Notes under the pieces: model-generated
Told to the model about the DNA's origin: nothing
Seen by the model: only the letters and a program-made list of their open reading frames with translations
Databases searched by the model: none
Made by a program: the position numbers and the translations under genes
In this document: in pieces, positions 26,001 to 39,046 of the stretch
How the letters are laid out: every line of letters begins with the position of its first letter
How positions within the stretch are numbered: position 1 is the stretch's first letter
Assembly (NCBI GenBank): GCA_914767715.1
Contig: OU612066.1
Location: 13,397,001-13,461,000, forward strand
DNA length: 64,000 bases
Reading direction: 5' to 3'
DNA from: Membranipora membranacea
Lineage: Eukaryota; Bryozoa; Gymnolaemata; Cheilostomatida; Membraniporidae

Positions 26001-29000
26001 AGGGTATCATGCTTTTTTTTCGGCCAGATCAAAAAATAGATTTGCTTCTAACTAACCTCATAAGGAGGAGCAACTCCTGCTCATCTCGAATCTGCAGACC
26101 GTTTGGCTCTGCGGCTTTTTGTTCTCCGTCAGCGTCCGTTTTAATTAGGGCCACTTTTGCTATAAAAAAACATCCAAACGGCAGCATCGAAAAATTAAAT
26201 CTCTGTTGGATTCTTATCAAACTCCGACCAGTTCAAGCTCTTATTGCCCTCATTCAACACGCCGAATATTGGAATCCTCGGATTAACAGGGGGGTCACAA
26301 CGCTAACTTGAAAATCCAAAAATTATACCAATGGAGGGTATCATGCTTTTTTTTCGGCCAGATCAAAAAATAGATTTGCTTCTAACTAACCTCATTAGGA
26401 GGAGCAACTCCTGCTCATCTCGAATCTGCAGACCGTTTGGCTCTGCGGCTTTTTGTTCTCCGTCAGCGTCCGTTTTAATTAGGGCCACTTTTGCTATAAA
26501 AAAACATGCCAAACGGCAGCATCGGAAAATCAAATCTCTGTTGGATACTTATCAAACTCCGACCAGTTCAAGCTCTTATTGCCCTCATTCAACACGCCGA
26601 ATATTTGAATCCTCGGATTAACAGGGGGGTCACAACGCTGACTTGAAAATCCAAAAATTATACCAATGGAGGGTATCATGCTTTTTTTTCGGCCGGATCA
26701 AAAAATGGATTTGCTTTTAACTAACCTCAGAAGGAGGAGCAACTCCTGCTCATCTCGAATCTGCAGACCGTTTGGCTCTGCGGCTTTTCGTTCTCCGTCA
26801 GCGTCCGTTTTAATTAGGGCCACTTTTGCTATAAAAAAACATGCTAACGGCAGCATCGAAAAATTAAATCTCTGTTGGATACTTATCAAACTCCGACCAG
26901 TTCAAGCTCTTATTGCCCTCATTCAACACGCCGAATATTTGAATCCTCGGATTAACAGGGGGGTCACAACGCTGACTTGAAAATCCAAATATTATACCAA
27001 GGGAGGGTATCATGCTTTTCTTTCGGCCAGATCAAAAAATAGATTTGCTTCTAACTAACCTCATAAGGAGGAGCAACTCCTGCTCATCTCGATCTGCAGA
27101 CCGCTTAGCTCTGCGGCTTTTCGTTCTCCGTCAGCGTCCGTTTTAATTAGGGCCACTTTGGCTATAAAAAAACATGCCAAACGGCAGCATCGAAAAATTA
27201 AATCTCCGTTGGATTCTTATCAAACTCCGACCAGTTCAAGGTCTTATTGCCCTCATTCAACACGCCGAATATTGGAGTCCTCGGATTAACAGGGGGGTCA
27301 CAAAGCTGACTTGAAAATCCAAAAATCATACCAAGGGAGGGTATCATGCTTTTCTTTCGGCCAGATCAAAAAATAGATTTGTTTCTAACTAACCTCATAA
27401 GGAGGAGCAACTCCTGCGCATGTCAAATCTGCAGACCGTTTGGCTCTGCGGCTTTTCGTTTTCCGTCAGCGTCCGCTTTAATTAGGGCCACTTTTGCTAT
27501 AAAAAAACATGCCAAATGGCAGCATCGAAAAATTGAATCTCTGTTGGATTCTTATCAAACTCCGACCAGTTCAAGCTCTTATTGCCCTCATTCAACACGC
27601 CGAATATTGGAATCCTCGGATTAACAGGGGGGTTGCAACGCTGACTTGAAAATCCAAAAATTATACCAAGGGAGAGTATCATGCTTTTTTTTCAGCCAGA
27701 TCAAAAAATAGATTTGCTTCTAATTAACCTCATAAGGAGGAGCAACTCCTGCTCATCTCGAATCTGCAGACCGTTTGGCTCTGCGGCTTTTCGTTCTCCG
27801 TCAGCGTCCGTTTTAATTAGGGCCACTTTTGCTATAAAAAAACATGCCAAACGGCAGCATCGAAAAATTAAATCTCTGTTGGATTCTTATCAAACTCCGA
27901 CCAGTTCAAGCTCTTATTGCCCTCATTCAACACGCCGAATATTGGAATCCTCGGATTAACAGGGGGGTCACAAAGCTGACTTGAAAATCCAAAAATGATA
28001 CCAAGGGAGGGTATCATGCTTTTTTTTCGGCCAGATCAAAAAATAGATTTGCTTCTAACTAACCTCATAAGGAGGAGCAACTCCTGCTCATCTCGAATCT
28101 GCAGACCGTTTGGCTCTGCGGCTTTTTGTTCTCCGTCAGCGTCCGTTTTAATTAGGGCCACTTTTGCTATAAAAAAACATCCAAACGGCAGCATCGAAAA
28201 ATTAAATCTCTGTTGGATTCTTATCAAACTCCGACCAGTTCAAGCTCTTATTGCCCTCATTCAACACGCCGAATATTGGAATCCTCGGATTAACAGGGGG
28301 GTCACAACGCTAACTTGAAAATCCAAAAATTATACCAATGGAGGGTATCATGCTTTTTTTTCGGCCAGATCAAAAAATAGATTTGCTTCTAACTAACCTC
28401 ATTAGGAGGAGCAACTCCTGCTCATCTCGAATCTGCAGACCGTTTGGCTCTGCGGCTTTTTGTTCTCCGTCAGCGTCCGTTTTAATTAGGGCCACTTTTG
28501 CTATAAAAAAACATGCCAAACGGCAGCATCGGAAAATCAAATCTCTGTTGGATACTTATCAAACTCCGACCAGTTCAAGCTCTTATTGCCCTCATTCAAC
28601 ACGCCGAATATTTGAATCCTCGGATTAACAGGGGGGTCACAACGCTGACTTGAAAATCCAAAAATTATACCAATGGAGGGTATCATGCTTTTTTTTCGGC
28701 CGGATCAAAAAATGGATTTGCTTTTAACTAACCTCAGAAGGAGGAGCAACTCCTGCTCATCTCGAATCTGCAGACCGTTTGGCTCTGCGGCTTTTCCTTC
28801 TCCGTCAGCGTCCGTTTTAATTAGGGCCACTTTTGCTATAAAAAAACATGCCAAACGGCAGCATCGAAAAATTAAATCTCTGTTGGATTCTTATCAAACT
28901 CCAACCAGTTCAATCTCTTATTGCCCTCATTCAACACGCCGAATATTTGAATCCTCTGATTGACAGGGGGGTCACAACGCTGACTTGAAAATCCAAAAGT

Positions 29001-32000
29001 TATACCAAGGGAGGGTATCATGCTTTTTTTTCGGCCAGATCAAAAAATAGATTTGCTTCTAACTAACCTCATAAGGAGGAGCAACTCCTGCTCATCTCGA
29101 ATCTGCAGACCGTTTGGCTCTGCGGTTTTTCGTTCTCCGTCAGCGTCCGTTTTAATTAGGGCCACTTTTGCTATAAAAAAACATGCCGAACGGCAGCATC
29201 GAAAAATTAAATCTCTGTTGGATTCTTATCAAACTCCGACCAGTTCAAGCTCTTATTGCCCTCATTCAACACGCCGAATATTGGAATCCTCGGATTAACA
29301 GGGGGGTCACAACGCTGACTTGAAAATCCAAAAATTATACCAAGGGAGGGTATCATGCTTTTTTTCGGCCAGATCAAAAAATAGATTTGCTTCTAACTAA
29401 CCTCATAAGGAGGAGCAACTCCTGCTCATCTCGAATCTGCAGACCGTTTGGCTCTGCGGCTTTTCGTTCTCCGTCAGCGTCCGCTTTAATTAGGGCCACT
29501 TCTGCTATAAAAAAACATGCCAAACGGCAGCACCGAAAAATTAAATCTCTGTTGGATTCTTATCAAACTCCGACCAGTTCAAGCTCTTATTGCCCTCATT
29601 CAACACGCCGAATATTGGAATCCTCGGATTAACAGGGGGGTCACAACGCTGACTTGAAAATCCAAAAATTATACCAAGGGAGGGTATCATGCTTTTTTTT
29701 CGGCCAGATCAAAAAATAGATTTGCTTCTAACTAACCTCATAAGGAGGAGCAACTCCTGCTCATCTCGAATCTGCAGACGGTTTGGCTCTCCGGCTTTTC
29801 GTTCTCCGTCAGCGTCCCTTTTAATTAGGGCCACTTTTGCCATAAAAAAAACATGCCAAACGGCAGCATCGAAAAATTAAATCTCTGTTGGATTCTTATC
29901 AAACTCCGACCAGTTCAAGCTCTTATTGCCCTCATTCAACACGCAGAATATTGGAATCCTCGGATTAACAGGGGGGTCACAACGCTGACTTGAAAATCCA
30001 AAAATTATACCAAGGGAGGGTATCATGCTTTTTTTCGGCCAGATCAAAAAATAGATTTGCCTCTAACTAACCTCATAAGGAGGAGCAACTCCTGCTCATC
30101 TCGAATCTGCAGACCGTTTGGCTCTGCGGCTTTTCGTTCTCCGTCAGCGTCCGTATTAATTAGGGCCACTTTTGCTATAAAAAAACATACCAAACGGCAG
30201 CATCGAACATTTAAATCTCTGTTGGATTCTTATCAAACTCCAACCAGTACAAGCTCTTATTGCCCTCATTCAACACGCCGAATATTGGAATCCTCGGATT
30301 AACAGGAGGGTCACAACGCTGACTTGAAAATCCAAAAATTATACCAAGTGAGGGTATCATGCTTTTTTTCGGCCAGATCAAAAAATAGATTTGCTTCTTA
30401 CTAACCTCATAAGGAGGAGCAACTCCTGCTCATCTCGAATCTGCAGACCGTTTGGCTCTGCGGCTTTTCGTTCTCCGTCAGCGTCCGTTTTAATTAGGGC
30501 CACTTTTGCTATAAAAAAATATGCCAAACGGCAGCATCGAAAAATTAAATCTCTGTTGGATTCTTATCAAACTCCGACCAGTTCAAGCTCTTATTGCCCT
30601 CATTCAACACGCCGAATATTGGAATCCTCGGATTAACAGGGGGGTCACAACGCTGACTTGAAAATCCAAAAATTATACCAAGGGAGGGTATCATGCTTTT
30701 TTTTCGGCCAGATCAAAAAATAGATTTGCTTCTAACTAACCTCATAAGGAGGAGCAACTCCTGCTCATCTCGAATCTGCAGACCGTTTATCTCTGCGGCT
30801 TTTCGTTCTCCGTCAGCGTCCGTTTTAATAAGGGCCGCTTTTGCTATAAAAAAACATGCCAAACGGCAGCATCGAAAAATTAAATCTCTGTTGGATTCTT
30901 ATCAAATTCCGACCAGTTCAAGCTCTTATTGCCCTCATTCGACACGCGAATATTGGAATCCTCGGATTAACAGGGGGGTCACAACGCTGACTTGAAAATC
31001 CGAAAATGATACCAAGGGAGGGTATCATGTTTTTTTTTCGGCCAGATCAAAAAATAGATTTGCTTCTAACTAACCTCATAAGGAGGAGCAACTCCTGCTC
31101 ATCTCGATTCTGCAGACCGTTTGGCTCTGCGGCTTTTTGTTCTCCGTCAGCGTCCGTTTTAATTAGGGCCACTTTTGCTATAAAAAAACATGCCAAACGG
31201 CAGCATCGAAAAATTAAATCTCTGTTGGATTCTTATCAAACTCTGACCAGTTCAAGCTCTTATTGCCCTCATTCAACACGCCGAATATTGGAATCCTCGG
31301 ATTAACAGGGGGGTCACAACGCTGATTTGAAAATAATATACCAAGGGAGGGTATCATGCTTTTTTTCGGCCAGATCAAAATATAGATTTGCTTCTAACTA
31401 ACCTCATAAGGAGGAGCAACTCCTGCTCATCTCGAATCTGCAGACCGTTTATCTCTGCGGCTTTTCGTTCTCCGTCAGCGTCCGTTTTAATTAGGGCCAC
31501 TTTTGCAATAAAAAAACATGCCAAACGGCAGCATCGAAAAATTAAATCTCTGTTGGATTCTTATCAAACTCCGACCAGTTCAAGCTCTTATTGCCCTCAT
31601 TCAACACGCTGAATATTGGAATCCTCGGATTAACAGGGGGGTCACAACGCTGACTTGAAAATCCAAAAATTATACCAAGGGAGGGTATCATGCTTTTTTT
31701 TCGGCCAGATCAAAAAATAGATTTGCTTCTTACTAACCTCATAACGAGGAGCAACTCCTGCTCATCTCGAATCTGCAGACCGTTTGGCTCTCCGGCTTTT
31801 CGTTCTCCGTCAGCGTCCGTTTTAATTAGGGCCACTTTTGCTATAAAAAAACATGCCAATCGGCAGCATCGAATACCTAAATCTCTGTTGGATTCTTATC
31901 AACCTCCGACCAGTTCAAGCTCTTATTGCCCTCATTCAACACGCCGAATATTTGAATCCTCGGATTAACAGGGGGGTCACAACGCTGACTTGAAAATCCA

Positions 32001-33697
32001 AAAATTATACCAAGGGAGGGTATCATGCTTTTTTTTCGGCCAGATCAAAAAATAGATTTGCTTCTAACTAACCTCATAAGGAGGAGCAACTCCTGCTAAT
32101 CTCGAATCTGCAGACCGTTAATCTCTGCGGCTTTTCGTTCTCCGTCAGCGTCCGTTTTAATTAGGGCCACTTTTGCTATAAAAAAACATGCCAAACGGCA
32201 GCATCGAAAAATTAAATCTCTGTTGGATACTTATCAAACTCCGACCAGTTCAAGCTCCTATAGCCCTCATTCAACACGCCGAATATTGGAATCCCCGGAT
32301 TAACAGGGGGGTCACAACGCTGACTTGAAGATCCAAAAATTATACCAAGGGAGAGTATCATGCGTTTTTTTCGGTCAGATCAAAAAATTGATTTGCTTCT
32401 AACTAACCTCATAAGGAGCAGCAACTCCTGCTCATCTCGAATCTGCAGACCGTTTGGCTCTGCGGCTTTTTGTTCTCCGTCAGCGTCCGTTTTAATTAGG
32501 GCCACTTTTGCTATAAAAAAACATCCAAATGGCAGCATCGAAAAATTAAATCTCTGTTGGATTCTTATCAAACTCCGACCAGTTCAAGCTCTTATTGCCC
32601 TCATTCAACACGCCGAATATTGGAATCCTCGGATTAACAGGGGGGTCACAACGCTGACTTGAAAATCCAAAAATGATACCAAGGGAGGGTATCATGCTTT
32701 TTTTTCGGCCAGATCAAAAAATAGATTTGCTTCTAACTAACCTCATAAGGAGGAGCAACTCCTGCTCATCTCGAATCTGCAGACCGTTTATCTCTGCGGC
32801 TTTTCGTTCTCCGTCAGCGTCCGTTTTAAATAGGGCCACTTTTGCTATAAAAAAACATGCCAAACGGCAGCATCGAAAAATTAAATCTCTGTTGGATTCT
32901 TATCAAACTCCGACCAGTTCAAGCTCTTATTGCCCTCATTCAACACGCCGAATATTGGAATCCTCGGATTAACAGGGGGGTCACAAAGCTGACTTGAAAA
33001 TCCAAAAATGATACCAAGGGAGGGTATCATGCTTTTTTTTCGGCCAGATCAAAAAATAGATTTGCTTCTAACTAACCTCATAAGGAGGAGCAACTCCTGC
33101 TCATCTCGAATCTGCAGACCGTTTGGCTCTGCGGCTTTTTGTTCTCCGTCAGCGTCCGTTTTAATTAGGGCCACTTTTGCTATAAAAAAACATCCAAACG
33201 GCAGCATCGAAAAATTAAATCTCTGTTGGATTCTTATCAAACTCCGACCAGTTCAAGCTCTTATTGCCCTCATTCAACACGCCGAATATTGGAATCCTCG
33301 GATTAACAGGGGGGTCACAACGCTAACTTGAAAATCCAAAAATTATACCAATGGAGGGTATCATGCTTTTTTTTCGGCCAGATCAAAAAATAGATTTGCT
33401 TCTAACTAACCTCATTAGGAGGAGCAACTCCTGCTCATCTCGAATCTGCAGACCGTTTGGCTCTGCGGCTTTTTGTTCTCCGTCAGCGTCCGTTTTAATT
33501 AGGGCCACTTTTGCTATAAAAAAACATGCCAAACGGCAGCATCGGAAAATTAAATCTCTGTTGGATACTTATCAAACTCCGACCAGTTCAAGCTCTTATT
33601 GCCCTCATTCAACACGCCGAATATTTGAATCCTCGGATTAACAGGGGGGTCACAACGCTGACTTGAAAATCCAAAAATTATACCAATGGAGGGTATC
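23001..33697 (+). repeat. higher-order repeat copy 2 (32 monomers, 10,697 bp)
   Basis: Type order is A B C D E P Q R W S T U' V A'' X S T Y Z a b c d e D' E P' Q R W S T. This copy shows no chimeric join of its own, so I use it as the reference order. It is followed directly by A of copy 3 through a U/A chimera at 33698, without full U and V monomers. Confidence 0.78.
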
Positions 33698-34033
33698 ATG
33701 CTTTTTTTTCGGCCAGATCAAAAAATAGATTTGCTTCTAACTAACCTCATAAGGAGGAGCAACTCCTGCGCATGTCGAATCTGCAGACCGTTTGGCTCTG
33801 CGGCTTTTCGTTCTCCGTCAGCGTCCGCTTTAATTAGGGCCACTTTTGCTATAAAAAAACATGCCAAATGGCAGCATCGAAAAATTGAATCTCTGTTGGA
33901 TTCTTATCAAACTCCGACCAGTTCAAGCTCTTATTGCCCTCATTCAACACGCCGAATATTGGAATCCTCGGATTAACAGGGGGGTCACAACGCTGACTTG
34001 AAAATCAAAAAATTATACCAAGGGAGGGTATTA
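33698..34033 (+). repeat. chimeric U/A monomer at the copy 2-copy 3 join
   Basis: The monomer follows a T type and begins after the T-end mark CCAATGGAGGG, as a U would. It then lacks the U mark CTCAGAAGG and carries the A marks GCGCATGTCG and AAATGGCAGC. Full U and V monomers are absent at this join, although they are present at the other V-A joins (11629 and 22667). Confidence 0.68.
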
Positions 34034-37000
34034 TGCTTTTTTTTCGGCCAGATCAAAAAATAGATTTGCTTCTAACTAACCTCATAAGGAGGAGCAACTC
34101 CTGCTCATCTCGAATCTGCAGACCGTTTGGCTCTGCGGCTTTTGGTTCTCCGTCAGCGTCCGTTTGAATTAGGGCCACTTTTGCTATAAAAAAAACATGC
34201 CAAACAGCAGCATTGAAAAATTAAATCTCTGTTGGATTCTTATCAAACTACGACCAGTTCAAGCTCTTATTGCCCTCATTCAACACGCCGAATATTGGAA
34301 TCCTCGGATTAACAGGGGGGTCACAACGCTGACTTGAAAATCCAAAAATTATACCAAGGGAGGGTATCATGCTTTTTTTTCGGCCAGATCAAAAAATAGA
34401 TTTGCTTCTAACTAACCTCATAAGGAGGAGCAACTCCTGCTTATCTCGAATCTGCAGACCGTTTGGCTCTGCAGCTTTTCGTTCTCTGTCAGCGTCCGTT
34501 TTAATTAGGGCCACTTTTGCTATAAAAAAACATGCCAAACGGCAGCATCGAAAAATTAAATCTCTGTTGGATTCTTATCAAACTCCGACCAGTTCAAGCT
34601 CTTCTTGCCCTCATTCAACACGCCGAATATTGGAATCCTCGGATTAACAGGGGGGTCACAACGCTGACTTGAAAATCCAAAAATTATACCAAGAGAGGGT
34701 ATCATGCTTCTTTTTCGGCCAGATCAAAAAATAGATTTGCTTCTAACTAACCTCATAAGGAGGAGCAACTCCTGCTCATCTCGATTCTGCAGACCGTTTG
34801 GCTCTGCGGCTTTTTGTTCTCCGTCAGCGTCCGTTTTAATTAGGGCCACTTTTGCTATAAAAAAACATGCCAAACGGCAGCATCGAAAAATTAAATCTCT
34901 GTTGGATTCTTATCAAACTCTGACCAGTTCAAGCTCTTATTGCCCTCATTCAACACGCCGAATATTGGAATCCTCGGATTAACAGGGGGGTCACAACGCT
35001 GATTTGAAAATAATATACCAAGGGAGGGTATCATGCTTTTTTTCGGCCAGATCAAAATATAGATTTGCTTCTAACTAACCTCATAAGGAGGAGCAACTCC
35101 TGCTCATCTCGAATCTGCAGACCGTTTATCTCTGCGGCTTTTCGTTCTCCGTCAGCGTCCGTTTTAATTAGGGCCACTTTTGCAATAAAAAAACATGCCA
35201 AACGGCAGCATCGAAAAATTAAATCTCTGTTGGATTCTTATCAAACTCCGACCAGTTCAAGCTCTTATTGCCCTCATTCAACACGCCGAATATTGGAATC
35301 CTCGGATTAACAGGGGGGTCACAACGCTGACTTGAAAATCCAAAAATTATACCAAGGGAGGGTATCATGCTTTTTTTTCGGCCAGATCAAAAAATAGATT
35401 TGCTTCTTACTAACCTCATAAGGAGGAGCAACTCCTGCTCATCTCGAATCTGCAGACCGTTTGGCTCTGCGGCTTTTCGTTCTCCGTCAGCGTCCGTTTT
35501 AATTAGGGCCACTTTTGCTATAAAAAAACATGCCAAACGGCAGCATCGAATACCTAAATCTCTGTTGGATTCTTATCAACCTCCGACCAGTTCAAGCTCT
35601 TATTGCCCTCATTCAACACGCCGAATATTTGAATCCTCGGATTAACAGGGGGGTCACAACGCTGACTTGAAAATCCAAAAATTATACCAAGGGAGGGTAT
35701 CATGCTTTTTTTTCGGCCAGATCAAAAAATAGATTTGCTTCTAACTAACCTCATAAGGAGGAGCAACTCCTGCTAATCTCGAATCTGCAGACCGTTTATC
35801 TCTGAGCTTTTCGTTCTCCGTCAGCGTCCGTTTTAATTAGGGCCACTTTTGCTATAAAAAAACATGCCAAACGGCAGCATCGAAAAATTAAATCTCTGTT
35901 GGATACTTATCAAACTCCGACCAGTTCAAGCTCCTATAGCCCTCATTCAACACGCCGAATATTGGAATCCCCGGATTAACAGGGGGGTCACAACGCTGAC
36001 TTGAAGATCCAAAAATTATACCAAGGGAGAGTATCATGCGTTTTTTTCGGTCAGATCAAAAAATTGATTTGCTTCTAACTAACCTCATAAGGAGCAGCAA
36101 CTCCTGCTCATCTCGAATCTGCAGACCGTTTGGCTCTGCGGCTTTTTGTTCTCCGTCAGCGTCCGTTTTAATTAGGGCCACTTTTGCTATAAAAAAACAT
36201 CCAAATGGCAGCATCGAAAAATTAAATCTCTGTTGGATTCTTATCAAACTCCGACCAGTTCAAGCTCTTATTGCCCTCATTCAACACGCCGAATATTGGA
36301 ATCCTCGGATTAACAGGGGGGTCACAACGCTGACTTGAAAATCCAAAAATTATACCAAGGGAGGGTATCATGCTTTTTTTTCGGCCAGATCAAAAAATAG
36401 ATTTGCTTCTAACTAACCTCATAAGGAGGAGCAACTCCTGCTCATCCCGAATCTGCAGACCGTTTATCTCTGCGGCTTTTCGTTCTCCGTCAGCGTCCGT
36501 TTTAAATAGGGCCACTTTTGCTATAAAAAAACATGCCAAACGGCAGCATCGAAAAATTAAATCTCTGTTGGATTCTTATCAAACTCCGACCAGTTCAAGC
36601 TCTTATTGCCCTCATTCAACACGCCGAATATTGGAATCCTCGGATTAACAGGGGGGTCACAAAGCTGACTTGAAAATCCAAAAATGATACCAAGGGAGGG
36701 TATCATGCTTTTTTTTCGGCCAGATCAAAAAATAGATTTGCTTCTAACTAACCTCATAAGGAGGAGCAACTCCTGCTCATCTCGAATCTGCAGACCGTTT
36801 GGCTCTGCGGCTTTTTGTTCTCCGTCAGCGTCCGTTTTAATTAGGGCCACTTTTGCTATAAAAAAACATCCAAACGGCAGCATCGAAAAATTAAATCTCT
36901 GTTGGATTCTTATCAAACTCCGACCAGTTCAAGCTCTTATTGCCCTCATTCAACACGCCGAATATTGGAATCCTCGGATTAACAGGGGGGTCACAACGCT

Positions 37001-38711
37001 AACTTGAAAATCCAAAAATTATACCAATGGAGGGTATCATGCTTTTTTTTCGGCCAGATCAAAAAATAGATTTGCTTCTAACTAACCTCATTAGGAGGAG
37101 CAACTCCTGCTCATCTCGAATCTGCAGACCGTTTGGCTCTGCGGCTTTTTGTTCTCCGTCAGCGTCCGTTTTAATTAGGGCCACTTTTGCTATAAAAAAA
37201 CATGCCAAACGGCAGCATCGGAAAATCAAATCTCTGTTGGATACTTATCAAACTCCGACCAGTTCAAGCTCTTATTGCCCTCATTCAACACGCCGAATAT
37301 TTGAATCCTCGGATTAACAGGGGGGTCACAACGCTGACTTGAAAATCCAAAAATTATACCAATGGAGGGTATCATGCTTTTTTTTCGGCCGGATCAAAAA
37401 ATGGATTTGCTTTTAACTAACCTCAGAAGGAGGAGCAACTCCTGCTCATCTCGAATCTGCAGACCGTTTGGCTCTGCGGCTTTTCGTTCTCCGTCAGCGT
37501 CCGTTTTAATTAGGGCCACTTTTGCTATAAAAAAACATGCTAACGGCAGCATCGAAAAATTAAATCTCTGTTGGATACTTATCAAACTCCGACCAGTTCA
37601 AGCTCTTATTGCCCTCATTCAACACGCCGAATATTTGAATCCTCGGATTAACAGGGGGGTCACAACGCTGACTTGAAAATCCAAATATTATACCAAGGGA
37701 GGGTATCATGCTTTTCTTTCGGCCAGATCAAAAAATAGATTTGCTTCTAACTAACCTCATAAGGAGGAGCAACTCCTGCTCATCTCGATCTGCAGACCGC
37801 TTAGCTCTGCGGCTTTTCGTTCTCCGTCAGCGTCCGTTTTAATTAGGGCCACTTTGGCTATAAAAAAACATGCCAAACGGCAGCATCGAAAAATTAATTC
37901 TCCGTTGGATTCTTATCAAACTCCGACCAGTTCAAGGTCTTATTGCCCTCATTCAACACGCCGAATATTGGAGTCCTCGGATTAACAGGGGGGTCACAAA
38001 GCTGACTTGAAAATCCAAAAATCATACCAAGGGAGGGTATCATGCTTTTCTTTCGGCCAGATCAAAAAATAGATTTGTTTCTAACTAACCTCATAAGGAG
38101 GAGCAACTCCTGCGCATGTCAAATCTGCAGACCGTTTGGCTCTGCGGCTTTTCGTTTTCCGTCAGCGTCCGCTTTAATTAGGGCCACTTTTGCTATAAAA
38201 AAACATGCCAAATGGCAGCATCGAAAAATTGAATCTCTGTTGGATTCTTATCAAACTCCGACCAGTTCAAGCTCTTATTGCCCTCATTCAACACGCCGAA
38301 TATTGGAATCCTCGGATTAACAGGGGGGTTGCAACGCTGACTTGAAAATCCAAAAATTATACCAAGGGAGAGTATCATGCTTTTTTTTCAGCCAGATCAA
38401 AAAATAGATTTGCTTCTAATTAACCTCATAAGGAGGAGCAACTCCTGCTCATCTCGAATCTGCAGACCGTTTGGCTCTGCGGCTTTTCGTTCTCCGTCAG
38501 CGTCCGTTTTAATTAGGGCCACTTTTGCTATAAAAAAACATGCCAAACGGCAGCATCGAAAAATTAAATCTCTGTTGGATTCTTATCAAACTCCGACCAG
38601 TTCAAGCTCTTATTGCCCTCATTCAACACGCCGAATATTGGAATCCTCGGATTAACAGGGGGGTCACAAAGCTGACTTGAAAATCCAAAAATGATACCAA
38701 GGGAGGGTATC

Positions 38712-39046
38712 ATGCTTTTTTTTCGGCCAGATCAAAAAATAGATTTGCTTCTAACTAACCTCATAAGGAGGAGCAACTCCTGCTCATCTCGAATCTGCAG
38801 ACCGTTTGGCTCTGCGGCTTTTTGTTCTCCGTCAGCGTCCGTTTTAATTAGGGCCACTTTTGCTATAAAAAAACATGCCAAACGGCAGCATCGGAAAATC
38901 AAATCTCTGTTGGATACTTATCAAACTCCGACCAGTTCAAGCTCTTATTGCCCTCATTCAACACGCCGAATATTTGAATCCTCGGATTAACAGGGGGGTC
39001 ACAACGCTGACTTGAAAATCCAAAAATTATACCAATGGAGGGTATC
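38712..39046 (+). repeat. chimeric S/T monomer
   Basis: It is preceded by X and starts like S (AAATGATACC, CATAAGGAGG), but ends like T (CATGCCAAACGG, CGGAAAATCAAATC, GGATACTTATC), and Y follows. One monomer is missing relative to X S T Y in copies 1 and 2. Confidence 0.72.
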
